64,000 nucleotides of DNA, from contig CAIYVX010000059.1 of the NCBI GenBank assembly GCA_903929765.1, positions 34,366 to 98,365 of the forward strand, in the 5' to 3' direction. Under the pieces are notes generated by a model that saw only the letters and a program-made list of their open reading frames with translations, was not told the DNA's origin and made no database searches. A program made the translations under genes and the position numbers. This DNA is from an uncultured Planctomycetia bacterium. Its GTDB lineage: Bacteria > Planctomycetota > Phycisphaerae > FEN-1346 > JAACEH01. This document shows positions 8,106 through 16,794 of this stretch, piece after piece (position 1 is the stretch's first letter; every line of letters begins with the position of its first letter).

Positions 8106-10598
8106 CTTGAAAACCACCCGCCAATGCGTGGCCAGGATGATGGCGGCGGGGAGGAGGGACAGGGCGAGCCAGAAGAAAAAGGCGCGGCGGGCATAGGCGA
8201 AACGCGGGGAAAGGGCGGACCAGATGATGAGAGCGGCAAGGGCGGCTACGGCGGCTCCGAGGGCGGCCCATTTCATGCCGTGGATGGAGTCGGGCTTGGG
8301 ATGGGCTGATTTCCAGGAAAGAATGGCGGCGGCGAGGGAGCAGGCGAACCAGACGGCGCCGAGGATGATTTTGGTGACGAGGCGCATGGTGGTTTCCTGG
8401 CCCTCGGCGATGCGGCGGCGAATGGAGATGGGCTTGTTGAAACAGGTGTCGAGGGCGGCATGTTCGAGGAGGGCGCCGTGCTCGCCGAAGACCGGGACGC
8501 GGTGGACCAGTTCCCTGGCCCAGCGGCCGGCCATGAATTGGGCCAGGACGGGGTACTTGGCGACCATCTGAATCGGGAAGCCGAGGTAGCCGATGTACTT
8601 CCAGAACGAAATGGCGGCGGCGATCTTGAAGTCGCGGAAGTTCCGCTTGGCGATCATCACGGCGATGACGAAGAGGCCGCGAGCCAGCGAGCCGGGCGAA
8701 ATCGGCGTGAGCTGGAAGAGGGTCACAATCCAGACCGCCGCCTTTGCCGATTCGGCGGCGCTGAGATGATTGTGCCAACAATACCAGGCGATGACGATCG
8801 CGTTGACGACGTGCGTGATCGGGGCGCAGGCCAGGTGGCCGGCGACGCAGAGAAGGTAAGTCCGAATATACGGATCGCCGGCCTGACTGCGCAACTGGTC
8901 GCGCTCGGCTTCGGTCAGTTCGCCGGCTTTGTAACCTTCTTCGATGACCGATTCGAGCCACTGCTGACGGTAGGCGGCATTGGTCATGAACTTCCAGGCG
9001 CCGCCTACGTAGCGGCGCAGCACGTCGAGGGCGTAGGACGGTTCGGCGAGGAAGCGGTGCCACTTCGGCGGCAAAAAGCCGAGGGTCAGGCGTTGCAACC
9101 AAAACATCAGAATGCCCGGCGAATGGAGAATCGCGTCCTCCGAGCGGCGGCCCTGGCGACGCCAGTCCATCAGGTCTTCCGCTTGCCGCGCGTGCAGCGA
9201 CCGCACCAGGTAGGACGGATCGGAAACCAGTTTCCAGGCGTGCTGGCGATAGTTCAGGTCGCCCCAGCGCTTGCGAATCAGGGTGCCCAGGAGCGGAATG
9301 AAGCCGAGGAGGAAGAAGATGGTCCAGGCGGCGCTGCTGCGGCGAAAGGTTTCGGCGTGGGCGTCGTCGATGATATGGTTGGCTCGCCAGCCGCGCACGA
9401 AGCCTTCGGCCACCGAAGCTCGCATGGTGTGGTTAGTGAGCGCCCGCAGGCCGTGATGGGCCAGGTCGATCAGGCTGTCGCGATAGGCGGGGTCGGCTTG
9501 CTTAAGCTCTTCGAGCGCCGGGCGCAGGTCGGCGAAGCGGTCGGCGTGCTCGTTGATATAGGCTTCGAGTTTGCCGAGGTCGCCGCGGTCGAATTGCACG
9601 ACCGTTCCGCGCTTGAGGCCGCGGGCGATCAAGGTGAAGTCGCCGGGGCTCATCGGCAGACACGCGAGCAGGGCCAGCCCCGCGCGAAAATCAATCGCGC
9701 TGAGGCCGTCGGCCGGCCCGTCGCCCTGGTCGGTCCGTTTCAGGACATTCGGCTGGCTCTTGCAGGTCATCCATTCGTACTGCCGGGCGAGTTCCGGCGC
9801 GCCGACGCGGTGCAGCAGGGCGACGAACCGGGCCATGAAATGTTGCTTGGCCAAGTACTCGGCAGCCGTAACCTGGGAAAAATCGGGATGGGCCACGGCC
9901 GGATCGAGCGGCTTTCGCTCGAACAGGCGGTCGTCGAGGGCGAACTTCCATTGTCGCCCGGCGACCCAGTCGCTGACCTCGCCGAAGGTGCCGAGCGTCT
10001 CGTCATACAAGGTGGCGTAGCAGCGGCGCACCACCTCCGGCCGCTCGAACTCGATTTCGGCAGCGCGGCCGATGAGGGTTTGCCAGAGGACGCCGGCCCG
10101 GGCGGCCGCAGGATGGACCTGCATGGAAAAGTGGCCCTGAAAGCCGACCGTGTAAACACAATCACGAAACAGGCGGGAGAAACCGCTGGGGGGAATCAGG
10201 AGTTTGACGGCGTAAACCTGGCCGACGGCGAGGCCGGCGATGCATGCAGTGGCACGGGCATCTTGCCCGTGAGTCTCAGGGGCATCTTGCCCCTGCTCTT
10301 TGTTTTTGTTTTCCACGGGCGAGACGCCCATGTCACTGTTGTTATGGCCCTCGATTGGTTCCAGGGCTTCGAGCCGCGCGCGATAGACCTGGCCGGCGAA
10401 CCCGCCACCGACAAACTTTTCGACGGTCATCACGGCCCTGGCCCGCCCCGCCGGGCAGACGCCGGTCAGTTCGAACTCGAAAATGCGACCGCGATCATAG
10501 CGCGTGCGCCGCTGTCGCCTGAGCGGCCCGGCCGCATCGACCACGGTTTGCAACTGGACCAGCACCTCGTCCATTACGATTGGTTCTTTTTCGGTCAT
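8103..10598 (-). CDS. Large membrane protein with atypical kinase-like N-terminal domain
   Basis: An 831-aa protein. Residues about 60-310 have kinase-fold landmarks: glycine loop FVGGGFAGQVYRA (62-74), a beta3 Lys in YAVKLL (K132), a catalytic-loop-like CKSQPNVLKR (N284) and a DFG-like AIDFRAG (D303). The usual HRD Asp is not evident, so activity is uncertain. Several hydrophobic segments follow (FFLLGFIPLLGTLI near 450; ALGAAVAALAALIIW and LSLLPAAIILATHW at the C-terminus), giving an inner-membrane protein. Residues 86-118, between the glycine loop and the Lys, are encoded by a dispersed repeat inserted in frame (SPVENKNKEQGQDAPETHGQ). Protein family not recognised; lipid or sugar kinase relatives (ABC1/APH-like) are possible. 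It stands alone between repeats and convergent genes. Confidence 0.65.
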   Translation of the reverse strand: MTEKEPIVMDEVLVQLQTVVDAAGPLRRQRRTRYDRGRIFEFELTGVCPAGRARAVMTVEKFVGGGFAGQVYRARLEALEPIEGHNNSDMGVSPVENKNKEQGQDAPETHGQDARATACIAGLAVGQVYAVKLLIPPSGFSRLFRDCVYTVGFQGHFSMQVHPAAARAGVLWQTLIGRAAEIEFERPEVVRRCYATLYDETLGTFGEVSDWVAGRQWKFALDDRLFERKPLDPAVAHPDFSQVTAAEYLAKQHFMARFVALLHRVGAPELARQYEWMTCKSQPNVLKRTDQGDGPADGLSAIDFRAGLALLACLPMSPGDFTLIARGLKRGTVVQFDRGDLGKLEAYINEHADRFADLRPALEELKQADPAYRDSLIDLAHHGLRALTNHTMRASVAEGFVRGWRANHIIDDAHAETFRRSSAAWTIFFLLGFIPLLGTLIRKRWGDLNYRQHAWKLVSDPSYLVRSLHARQAEDLMDWRRQGRRSEDAILHSPGILMFWLQRLTLGFLPPKWHRFLAEPSYALDVLRRYVGGAWKFMTNAAYRQQWLESVIEEGYKAGELTEAERDQLRSQAGDPYIRTYLLCVAGHLACAPITHVVNAIVIAWYCWHNHLSAAESAKAAVWIVTLFQLTPISPGSLARGLFVIAVMIAKRNFRDFKIAAAISFWKYIGYLGFPIQMVAKYPVLAQFMAGRWARELVHRVPVFGEHGALLEHAALDTCFNKPISIRRRIAEGQETTMRLVTKIILGAVWFACSLAAAILSWKSAHPKPDSIHGMKWAALGAAVAALAALIIWSALSPRFAYARRAFFFWLALSLLPAAIILATHWRVVFK
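10245..10343. repeat. Repeat inserted in frame inside the kinase-like gene
   Basis: Chain of short palindromes: CACGGGCATCTTGCCCGTG, AGGGGCATCTTGCCCCT and GGGCGAGACGCCC separated by an A/C-rich linker. The length is a multiple of three, so the reading frame survives. A related unit (CCACGGGCTTGTGCCCGTGG) is at about 60907-60926. Confidence 0.7.
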
Positions 10599-10651
10599 AG
10601 TTCCATACCGTACCTGCCGCTGCTTAACCCGTCAAGCGCCGTTACGGACAA

Positions 10652-10682
10652 AGTCCTCAGACCTCAGTCCCCAGTCTTCAGG
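10652..10682. repeat. Heptad array, CTGAGGT class (inverted)
   Basis: AGTCCTC, AGACCTC, AGTCCCC, AGTCTTC, AGG: four consecutive degenerate 7-mers. The continuation GCGCAGCAAAAACAGCAAC matches, inverted, the sequence next to the larger array at 28529. Confidence 0.75.
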
Positions 10683-10762
10683 CGCAGCAAAAACAGCAAC
10701 AGCGTCCTCCAGCAGCGCTGAGGGCTTCAAAAGGAGAAAAAAACAGCGCCGCAGGTGCCGTC

Positions 10763-10792
10763 TTGCAATCGTCCCGACATTTCCTGTAGAAT
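10763..10792 (+). promoter_or_regulatory. Promoter for the aminotransferase-serA pair
   Basis: TTGCAA (10763-10768), 18-nt spacer, TAGAAT (10787-10792), about 85 nt before the ATG at 10877. Confidence 0.5.
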
Positions 10793-10876
10793 GTCCCGGT
10801 TCGCTTCCGATGACAGGAGCGTTAATAGCGCACGGTTCGCCGCACTTCACTGGCCCAGACTATAGGAGATTTCGCA

Positions 10877-12013
10877 ATGTACAAACCCAGACTCTTTGCC
10901 CCCGGACCGACCGTCGTGCCGCCGGAGACGCTGCTGGAACTGGCCCGCCCGGTTACGCATCATCGCACGGCCGAGTTCCGCGACACCTTCAAGCAGGTCA
11001 CGGAACTGCTCCAGTACGTCTTCCAGACCAAGCGGCCGGTCTACACAATGACCGGCTCGGGCAGCCTGGCCATGGAAGCATCGGTGGCCAACGTCGTCGC
11101 CCCGGGCGAGAAGATGCTGGCCGTCGTCGGCGGCAAGTTCGGCGAACGGTGGCAAAAACTCGGGCTAGCCTTCGGGGCCAACGTCATCACCATGACCATT
11201 CCCTGGGGCACGGCCGTCACCGCCGACCAGATTGCGGCGGCGCTGAAGAAAGATCCCGACATCGTCGCGGTCTACGTCACGCATTCCGAAACATCGACGG
11301 CCACGGCCATCGACCTGAAGGCCATTGCCGCCGTGGTCGCCAAGACGCCGGCCGTCCTGGTCTCCGACTGCATCACGTCCATCGGGGCGATGGAAATGCG
11401 GATGGACGATTGGGGCATCGACATTCCCGTCACCGGCTCGCAGAAGGCCCTCATGCTGCCGCCGGGCCTGGCGTTTTTGTCGTGCAGCGAAAAGGCCATG
11501 GCCAAGATCGCCAAGACGAAGGCCCACGTTTTCTACGCCAAGATTCCGGCCTACGAAAAGAGCCTGGCCGATTGGGACACGCCGTACACGCCGGCCAACA
11601 CCCTGATCCTGGCCCTGCGGACTTCGCTGAACATGATCAAGGCCGAGGGACTGGAAAAGGTCTGGACCGAGACGGCCAAGCGGGCCAAAGCCGTCCGCGA
11701 AGGGTCCAAGGCCATCGGTTTGAAGGTTTTCTCGCAAAGCCCGAGCGACAGCGTCACGGCCATCCTCGCCCCCGATGGTGTGGACGGCGAAAACCTGTAC
11801 AAGACGCTCTACAAGAGCTACGGCCTGCGGCTGGCCGGCGGGCAGGACAGCCTCAAGGGCAAGGTGGTCCGCTTCAGCCACATGGGCTACGTCGATGCCT
11901 TCGACACGCTGGCCCAGGTGGCGGGGCTGGAAATGGCCTGCCGCGACCTCGGGGCGAAGATTGAGATCGGAGCCGGCGTGGCGGCGGCGCAGAAGGTTCT
12001 CGCTAGTTCGTAA
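10877..12013 (+). CDS. Class V aminotransferase (alanine-glyoxylate / phosphoserine type)
   Basis: A PLP enzyme of 378 aa opening with the family motif LFAPGPTVVPPETLLELARP and HHRTAEFRD. TGSGSLAMEA binds the cofactor phosphate, SDCITSIGAMEM holds the Asp, and GSQKALMLPPGLAF carries the Schiff-base Lys. ATAGGAG precedes the ATG. Annotated relatives are called alanine-glyoxylate or serine-pyruvate aminotransferase, but in several phyla this class V form replaces SerC as phosphoserine aminotransferase. The next gene on the same strand is serA, so 3-phosphohydroxypyruvate to phosphoserine is the likely reaction. The family is secure; the substrate is inferred from context. Confidence 0.88.
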   Translation: MYKPRLFAPGPTVVPPETLLELARPVTHHRTAEFRDTFKQVTELLQYVFQTKRPVYTMTGSGSLAMEASVANVVAPGEKMLAVVGGKFGERWQKLGLAFGANVITMTIPWGTAVTADQIAAALKKDPDIVAVYVTHSETSTATAIDLKAIAAVVAKTPAVLVSDCITSIGAMEMRMDDWGIDIPVTGSQKALMLPPGLAFLSCSEKAMAKIAKTKAHVFYAKIPAYEKSLADWDTPYTPANTLILALRTSLNMIKAEGLEKVWTETAKRAKAVREGSKAIGLKVFSQSPSDSVTAILAPDGVDGENLYKTLYKSYGLRLAGGQDSLKGKVVRFSHMGYVDAFDTLAQVAGLEMACRDLGAKIEIGAGVAAAQKVLASS

Positions 12014-12041
12014 CGGGCGGGAATAATCGGGAGGTTAAAAG

Positions 12042-12162
12042 GAAACGGAGAATATCCAACAACCAACACTCAATATCCAATCATGAAGTGAAAAACTACA
12101 GAAGCGGAATCCGTACTTGGTGATTGGGTGTTGGATATTCGATATTGGACATTAGCTGTTTT
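12042..12162. repeat. Heptad inverted element, copy A2
   Basis: Same architecture as the copy at 4553. The left arm heptads include AATATCC, AACAACC, AACACTC and AATCATG; the centre has GCGGAATCCGTACTT; the right arm contains AATATCG and AACACCC variants. Lies between the aminotransferase and serA. Confidence 0.85.
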
Positions 12163-12215
12163 GTGTGTATTTTCAAGTAATGTCAAAATTGGCTCTGCAC
12201 TAACGGAGAAATGCC

Positions 12216-13826
12216 ATGTTGAAGGTTCTCGTCGCCGACAAACTGCCCAAGGAAGGTCTCGACATCCTCAACAAGGAGGAAGGCGTTAAGGTCGATATCA
12301 AGACCGACCTGCCGCCCGACCAGCTCAAGGCCATTATCGGCGAGTACGACGGCATCATCATCCGCTCGGCCACCAAGCTGACGGGCGACATCCTGAAGGC
12401 GGCCACGAACCTGAAGGCCGTGGCCCGGGCCGGCGTCGGCGTTGACAATGTCGATGTGCCGACGGCCACGCAAATGGGCATCGTCGTGATGAACACGCCC
12501 GACGGCAACACCCTGGCCACGGCGGAACTGACCATGGCCCTCATGCTGGGCCTGTGCCGCAAAATCGACCTGGCCGCGGCCAGCTTGAAGAGCGGCCAGT
12601 GGGACCGCAAGAGTTTTCAGGGCACGCAACTGGCCGGCAAGACGCTCGGCGTCGTCGGCCTGGGCCGCATCGGCAGCGCGGTCGCCCGCCGGGCTTTGGG
12701 CTTCGAGATGAAGGTCATCGGCTTCGATCCCTTCTTCGCCGGCTCGAAGGAACTGGAACAGAAAATCACCGTCACGGGCAACCTCGACGAACTTCTCGCC
12801 AAGTGCGACATCATCACCGTCCACACACCCAAGACGGCCGAGACGACCGGCCTGCTCGGGGCGGCGCAGATGGCCAAGATGAAAAAGGGCGTGCGGCTCA
12901 TCAATGCGGCGCGCGGCGGAATTATCGACGAGGCGGCCCTGTTCGACGCCCTGGAATCGGGGCAGGTGGCCGGGGCGGCGCTGGACGTGTTCGTGAAGGA
13001 GCCGCCGGAAGATCGCCGGTTGGCGGATCACCCGAAGGTTCTGGCCGTGCCGCACCTGGGCGCTCAGACCGAAGAGGCGCAGCTCATGGTCGCCGCTGAC
13101 GCTTCGCGAATCATGATGGACTTCCTCAAAGGCCGGGGTCTGGCGAACGCCGTCAACATGCCGGCCATCGACTATTCCCGCGCGGGCGAACTGAAAATCT
13201 ATCTCCAACTGGCCCAGCGCATGGGCCTCTTGCTGGGGGCGCTGAACCAGGGCCGCATGAAAAAGCTCACGGTGAAATATAGCGGCAAGGTGACGGAACT
13301 TTCCTACCGCCAGGCGACGATCGCGCTGGTGATGGGCCTGCTGCACGGCCGCGTCACCGACCGGCTGACGATGGTCAACGCCATGCTGGTGGCCAAAGAC
13401 AAGGGCATCGAAGTGATCGAAACCGTGGCCGAGCAGAACGAATCGTACGTTACGGCGGTCGAGGCGGTGATCGAAAGCGATCAGGAAACCCATTCGCTGA
13501 CCGGCACGCTCCTCGGGGAGAAGCACACCCGCATCGTCCGCATCGACGGCATCGACGTGGAAATGCCGCCGGCGGGGAACATCCTGATCACCTTCCACGA
13601 CGACACGCCGGGCGTCATCGGCAGCGTCGGCTCGCTGCTGGCGGCCCAGGGCGTCAACATCGCCTACATGACCTGCGGCCGCAAAGGCGGGCGCGGCGAA
13701 CTGGCCATGCTCGGCATCACCCTCGACGCGGCGCCGCCGGAAAAAACGCTCGAAGACCTGCGCAAGCTCAAGCCGATGCACCGCGTGCTGCATGTGGCCC
13801 TGCCGCCGCTGGAAGAGCAGGGGTGA
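12216..13826 (+). CDS. serA: D-3-phosphoglycerate dehydrogenase
   Basis: First step of serine synthesis (3-phosphoglycerate to 3-phosphohydroxypyruvate, NAD-dependent, cytosolic). At 536 aa it is the long form. Substrate/NAD core: ARAGVGVDNVDV, Rossmann GVVGLGRIGSAVARRA, catalytic NAARGGIIDEAAL (Arg), E in VKEPPEDRRL and H in VPHLGAQTEEA. These are followed by the intervening ASB domain (about 330-450) and a C-terminal ACT domain (ILITFHDDTPGVIGSVGSLL) that senses serine in homologues. ACGGAG lies upstream of the ATG. It follows the class V aminotransferase, separated only by a heptad element. Confidence 0.95.
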   Translation: MLKVLVADKLPKEGLDILNKEEGVKVDIKTDLPPDQLKAIIGEYDGIIIRSATKLTGDILKAATNLKAVARAGVGVDNVDVPTATQMGIVVMNTPDGNTLATAELTMALMLGLCRKIDLAAASLKSGQWDRKSFQGTQLAGKTLGVVGLGRIGSAVARRALGFEMKVIGFDPFFAGSKELEQKITVTGNLDELLAKCDIITVHTPKTAETTGLLGAAQMAKMKKGVRLINAARGGIIDEAALFDALESGQVAGAALDVFVKEPPEDRRLADHPKVLAVPHLGAQTEEAQLMVAADASRIMMDFLKGRGLANAVNMPAIDYSRAGELKIYLQLAQRMGLLLGALNQGRMKKLTVKYSGKVTELSYRQATIALVMGLLHGRVTDRLTMVNAMLVAKDKGIEVIETVAEQNESYVTAVEAVIESDQETHSLTGTLLGEKHTRIVRIDGIDVEMPPAGNILITFHDDTPGVIGSVGSLLAAQGVNIAYMTCGRKGGRGELAMLGITLDAAPPEKTLEDLRKLKPMHRVLHVALPPLEEQG

Positions 13827-13853
13827 GGGAGGCGGAGAAAGTGCTGGCAAGGA

Positions 13854-13880
13854 TTCAAGGTCACAAATTGTGACCTTGAA
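13854..13880. repeat. 27-bp palindrome, left copy
   Basis: Perfect inverted repeat, arms TTCAAGGTCACAA around a single central A. A second copy with one change is at 15101-15127; the two bracket the gene at 14008-15054. Confidence 0.85.
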
Positions 13881-13900
13881 AAGAGAAGGGAAAATAGTCA

Positions 13901-13934
13901 GGGTGGCATGGTCTGGCGCAGACAGGCCATGAAT
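13901..13934. repeat. Family B repeat copy (forward)
   Basis: GGGTGGCATGG-TCTGGCGCAGACAGG-CCATGAATG. An inverted copy lies beyond the next gene at 15171. Confidence 0.75.
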
Positions 13935-14007
13935 GTGGATCGTTAATAGGTGGCTGTCCCTGGTTTCAAGGAAGGCCTGGCTACTGGCTTCAGTAGGAAA
14001 ACGACAC

Positions 14008-15054
14008 ATGGGCCTCCTCTGGTTTATCCGCAAGAAGTGTGAGCAGTGTGGTAAACGCCTCTTGAAAGAAGAGTCTGAATTGGGATTGCACTTATGTACA
14101 TCATGCGAACAACCCGAACGTGCCTACGAAGCCGAGAGAGAGAAACAACTAGACATTCAAGTATCCCTCCCCCATTTCCAACGTGTTTTCAGCGGGTTCG
14201 AGGTCTGGAGTGACTGTTACGTTCCGTGGCCGCCTTTGGACTCGGCAGAAGAAAGTCTGAAAGACAAGATTCGTTCATCCGTTGCCGACCTTGTGCCAAA
14301 AGAACAAGAGCGAGTACCGTTCAGGCAGGCAATCTATGCCGGTAGCGCTACGTTTGACCCAGAGAACGGGCTACTCTTTAACATGGGAGTATGGCCTCGC
14401 GTTGGGCGCGATCAGGAATGCTTGGAGTTCGGGCGATTGCCAACCGTTCCCCTTCCTCCGAATACCATCAGGTTTGACAGTGGAGAAGCCGAGCACTATT
14501 ACAAGTATTCGGTGGCGTCGGAGGCGACTGATCTGGCGGAAAAACTTGTGTTGCTAAGTGTACTATGGGTGAGTGTGCCACTCGAAACTGTAGACTACCT
14601 TCGCGACAGCAGCAGTGTTTGGCTGATTGTTTCCCGACGTCTTGGCAACGCCCGATGGAAGCAGGGATTGATTCCCGAATTCGGGTACATGGTCGCGAGG
14701 AGATTTGGACTTTCGGTTACAATCCATGTGTCTGATGCTCAGTCGGAATGTACTTTTGAATTGAAGAAAATCTTTGATGGTATCTGTTCCGCACTTCATC
14801 GCTATACTGGCTCGAACGTTTCCGTATTTATGGACCGAATCCCAAGTGAGTTTGCCGATAACAAGGACGAGGTTGAAAGACTTTTTTCGGACCAAGAAAA
14901 CAAAGTTCTCGGCGACAAGAATACGTTGATCACACGCGCCGGACAATTATCCCCCGACGACGATTTGTGCCATTACGGACGGTTAGAGTTTGTGATCGGT
15001 CATGACGCAAGGCCTCCAAGCCTTCACATCGAAGTATTGTCGATCGTGGGTTGA
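14008..15054 (+). CDS. Zinc-ribbon orphan protein (348 aa)
   Basis: ATG 14008 has TAGGAAA upstream, giving MGLLWFIRKKCEQCGKRLL. CEQC and CTSC (about 22 residues apart) form a zinc ribbon; the remaining ~300 residues match no family I know. Codon use is AT-richer than in serA before it. On both sides lie the same two repeats (27-bp palindromes at 13854 and 15101; family B at 13901 and inverted at 15171), as if the gene sits in a bracketed cassette. Function unknown. Confidence 0.6.
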   Translation: MGLLWFIRKKCEQCGKRLLKEESELGLHLCTSCEQPERAYEAEREKQLDIQVSLPHFQRVFSGFEVWSDCYVPWPPLDSAEESLKDKIRSSVADLVPKEQERVPFRQAIYAGSATFDPENGLLFNMGVWPRVGRDQECLEFGRLPTVPLPPNTIRFDSGEAEHYYKYSVASEATDLAEKLVLLSVLWVSVPLETVDYLRDSSSVWLIVSRRLGNARWKQGLIPEFGYMVARRFGLSVTIHVSDAQSECTFELKKIFDGICSALHRYTGSNVSVFMDRIPSEFADNKDEVERLFSDQENKVLGDKNTLITRAGQLSPDDDLCHYGRLEFVIGHDARPPSLHIEVLSIVG

Positions 15055-15323
15055 TAACCTACGGGATAATAGGGACGACCCTATTTTGGTCAGCCAAACA
15101 TTCAAGGTCACAAATTGTGATCTTGAACAGCCGTCGGGGTACGACATTATTTATATCGCACGGTCGGGACTTCATGGCCCGTCTGCGCCGGACCATTCCA
15201 CTCGGCGGATTGGGTTGGCGGAAAAAAACAACAAATACAAAAGAAACTGCCGGACAGGGCAGGAAAACCGGGAAAACCGGGACAGTCACCTATTGTCCTC
15301 CATATCACTTAGGAAATCCGTAA
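15055..15323. repeat. Repeat-filled spacer: 27-bp palindrome right copy and family B
   Basis: 15101-15127 repeats the palindrome at 13854 with one substitution. 15171-15201 is an inverted family B copy. A TAGGGACGACCCTATTT motif near 15070 recurs near 58997. No reading frame of note. Confidence 0.75.
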
Positions 15324-16445
15324 TCAGGCCGGAATTTCCAGGGCCTTGCGCAAACGCTGCATGATGTTGACGGTCGCGCCGTTTTTGGAAAAGAAGTTTT
15401 TCGTCAGGCCGACGGCCAGGCGATATTGCGGATCGGCGAAGCCGATGGCGCCGCCGTAACCGCCGTGGCCGAAGGCGGTGGGGCGGGTGCCGAGTTCCAG
15501 ATTACCTTCGCCGCCTAAACCGTAGCCCAGGGCGAAACGCGCCGAAGCGGGAGCGCCGGGAGCCGGAACCGTGGTCTGCAATTGAAGCTCCGTCGCCAGG
15601 CGGACGCGCTGGGGTGGGAGGAGTTCCACGCCGTCCACGCCGCCGGGCGTGAGGGCGGCATAGTGGCGGGCTAAAGCGCGGGCGGTCATAATGCCGGTCG
15701 AGGCGGGAACGCAGGCCCGGCGAACTTCCGGCCGGTTCATCCACTCGTGCAGCGGCCAGAGCCAGCCGGGAATCGGTTGCGGCTTGGTGTCGTCCACGGC
15801 CGGGGTCTGGCCCGGCTCGAACACCTCATCCAGCACGGCCACGCGGCCCTCGACTTCGCCTGGAATGCCGTGGTAGATATTCTTCGTTCCGAGCGGCTGG
15901 CGGAGTTCCTCTTCGACCAGTTGCTCGAAAGTTTTCCCGGCCACGCGGCAAGCCGTCTCGCCCACCAGCCAACTGAAAGTCATGGCGTGGTAAACGATTT
16001 CCGCCCCCGGCGGCGAGACCGGGGTCTGGTCAGCCATGATCGCGCACATCCGCCGCCAATCGTTCAGGTCCTCCGGCTTGATCCCCACCGGCAGGTTCTG
16101 CAAGCCCGACATGTGGGCGAGAACGTGGCGAACTGTGATGCCGCCCTTGCCGCGCGCTGCGAATTCCGGCCAGACCTGCGCCACCGGCGTGTCGTAAGTC
16201 ACCAGGCCGCGCTCGACCAGGCGGTGCATGATCGTCGCGGTCAGGCCCTTGCCCACCGAGAAGACGGGGAAGAGCGTTTCGCCGTCGACGCGGCGGCCTG
16301 AGGCCGGATCGGCCACGCCCGCCCAGGCGTCGACGACCAGCTTCCCGTCGAGGTAAACCGCCAGTTGCAGCCCGCGCTCTTTGCCTTCCTCGACCAGCGA
16401 GTTCAAGAACTTCTGCATCATATTTTGGACTTTGGACGCAACCAT
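15324..16445 (-). CDS. Beta-lactamase-family serine hydrolase (class C / esterase type)
   Basis: A 373-aa protein of the beta-lactamase/DD-peptidase superfamily. The catalytic SxxK is FSVGKG (nucleophile Ser and Lys), the YxN-equivalent is EIVYHAMTFSW (Tyr), and the third motif region is HGGYGG near the C-terminus. VRHVLAHMSGLQ is also diagnostic. No signal peptide is apparent, which favours a cytosolic esterase/EstB-like hydrolase over a resistance enzyme. Substrate unknown. It is monocistronic between repeat-rich spacers. Confidence 0.85.
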   Translation of the reverse strand: MVASKVQNMMQKFLNSLVEEGKERGLQLAVYLDGKLVVDAWAGVADPASGRRVDGETLFPVFSVGKGLTATIMHRLVERGLVTYDTPVAQVWPEFAARGKGGITVRHVLAHMSGLQNLPVGIKPEDLNDWRRMCAIMADQTPVSPPGAEIVYHAMTFSWLVGETACRVAGKTFEQLVEEELRQPLGTKNIYHGIPGEVEGRVAVLDEVFEPGQTPAVDDTKPQPIPGWLWPLHEWMNRPEVRRACVPASTGIMTARALARHYAALTPGGVDGVELLPPQRVRLATELQLQTTVPAPGAPASARFALGYGLGGEGNLELGTRPTAFGHGGYGGAIGFADPQYRLAVGLTKNFFSKNGATVNIMQRLRKALEIPA

Positions 16446-16550
16446 TGACGTTGACTCCGATTGTTTGGGGTTGAGAGATTATCGTCCTCTCGGATGCCAG
16501 TGCAAGAGAAAATGGGCCGCCGGCAGTTTCGGGAATTCCCCGGCGAAAAA

Positions 16551-16667
16551 AAACGGCGAATATCCAATATCCAACACTCAACACCCAATCATCAAGTGAA
16601 AAGCTCCCGCGGCGGAATCCGTACTTCATGATTGGATATTGAGTGTTGGGTGTTGGATATTGGCTTT
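16551..16667. repeat. Heptad inverted element, copy A3
   Basis: Left arm AATATCC, AATATCC, AACACTC, AACACCC, AATCATC; centre GGCGGAATCCGTACTT; right arm TTCATGATTGGATATTG and further heptads. Fills most of the spacer before the ABC operon promoter. Confidence 0.85.
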
Positions 16668-16709
16668 TTCCTCTTCTCCGTTCACCGATCTTGACGCTCC
16701 CGCTGCCAC

Positions 16710-16738
16710 TTGACATCCCATCCATCCGCCATTATATA
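16710..16738 (+). promoter_or_regulatory. Strong sigma70-type promoter for the ABC operon
   Basis: TTGACA (16710-16715), 17-nt spacer, TATATA (16733-16738). The first gene starts at 16795. Confidence 0.65.
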
Positions 16739-16794
16739 GGTGTCTTGCGCCGCTGCCATTGCTGTCCGCAGGGGCCATGAATCAGGAGCCGGCT

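Noticed and set aside
15324..16445. Antibiotic-resistance class C beta-lactamase
   Set aside because: The superfamily fold is clear but there is no signal peptide and no AmpC-type KTG/YAN context; an esterase-like hydrolase is the safer call.
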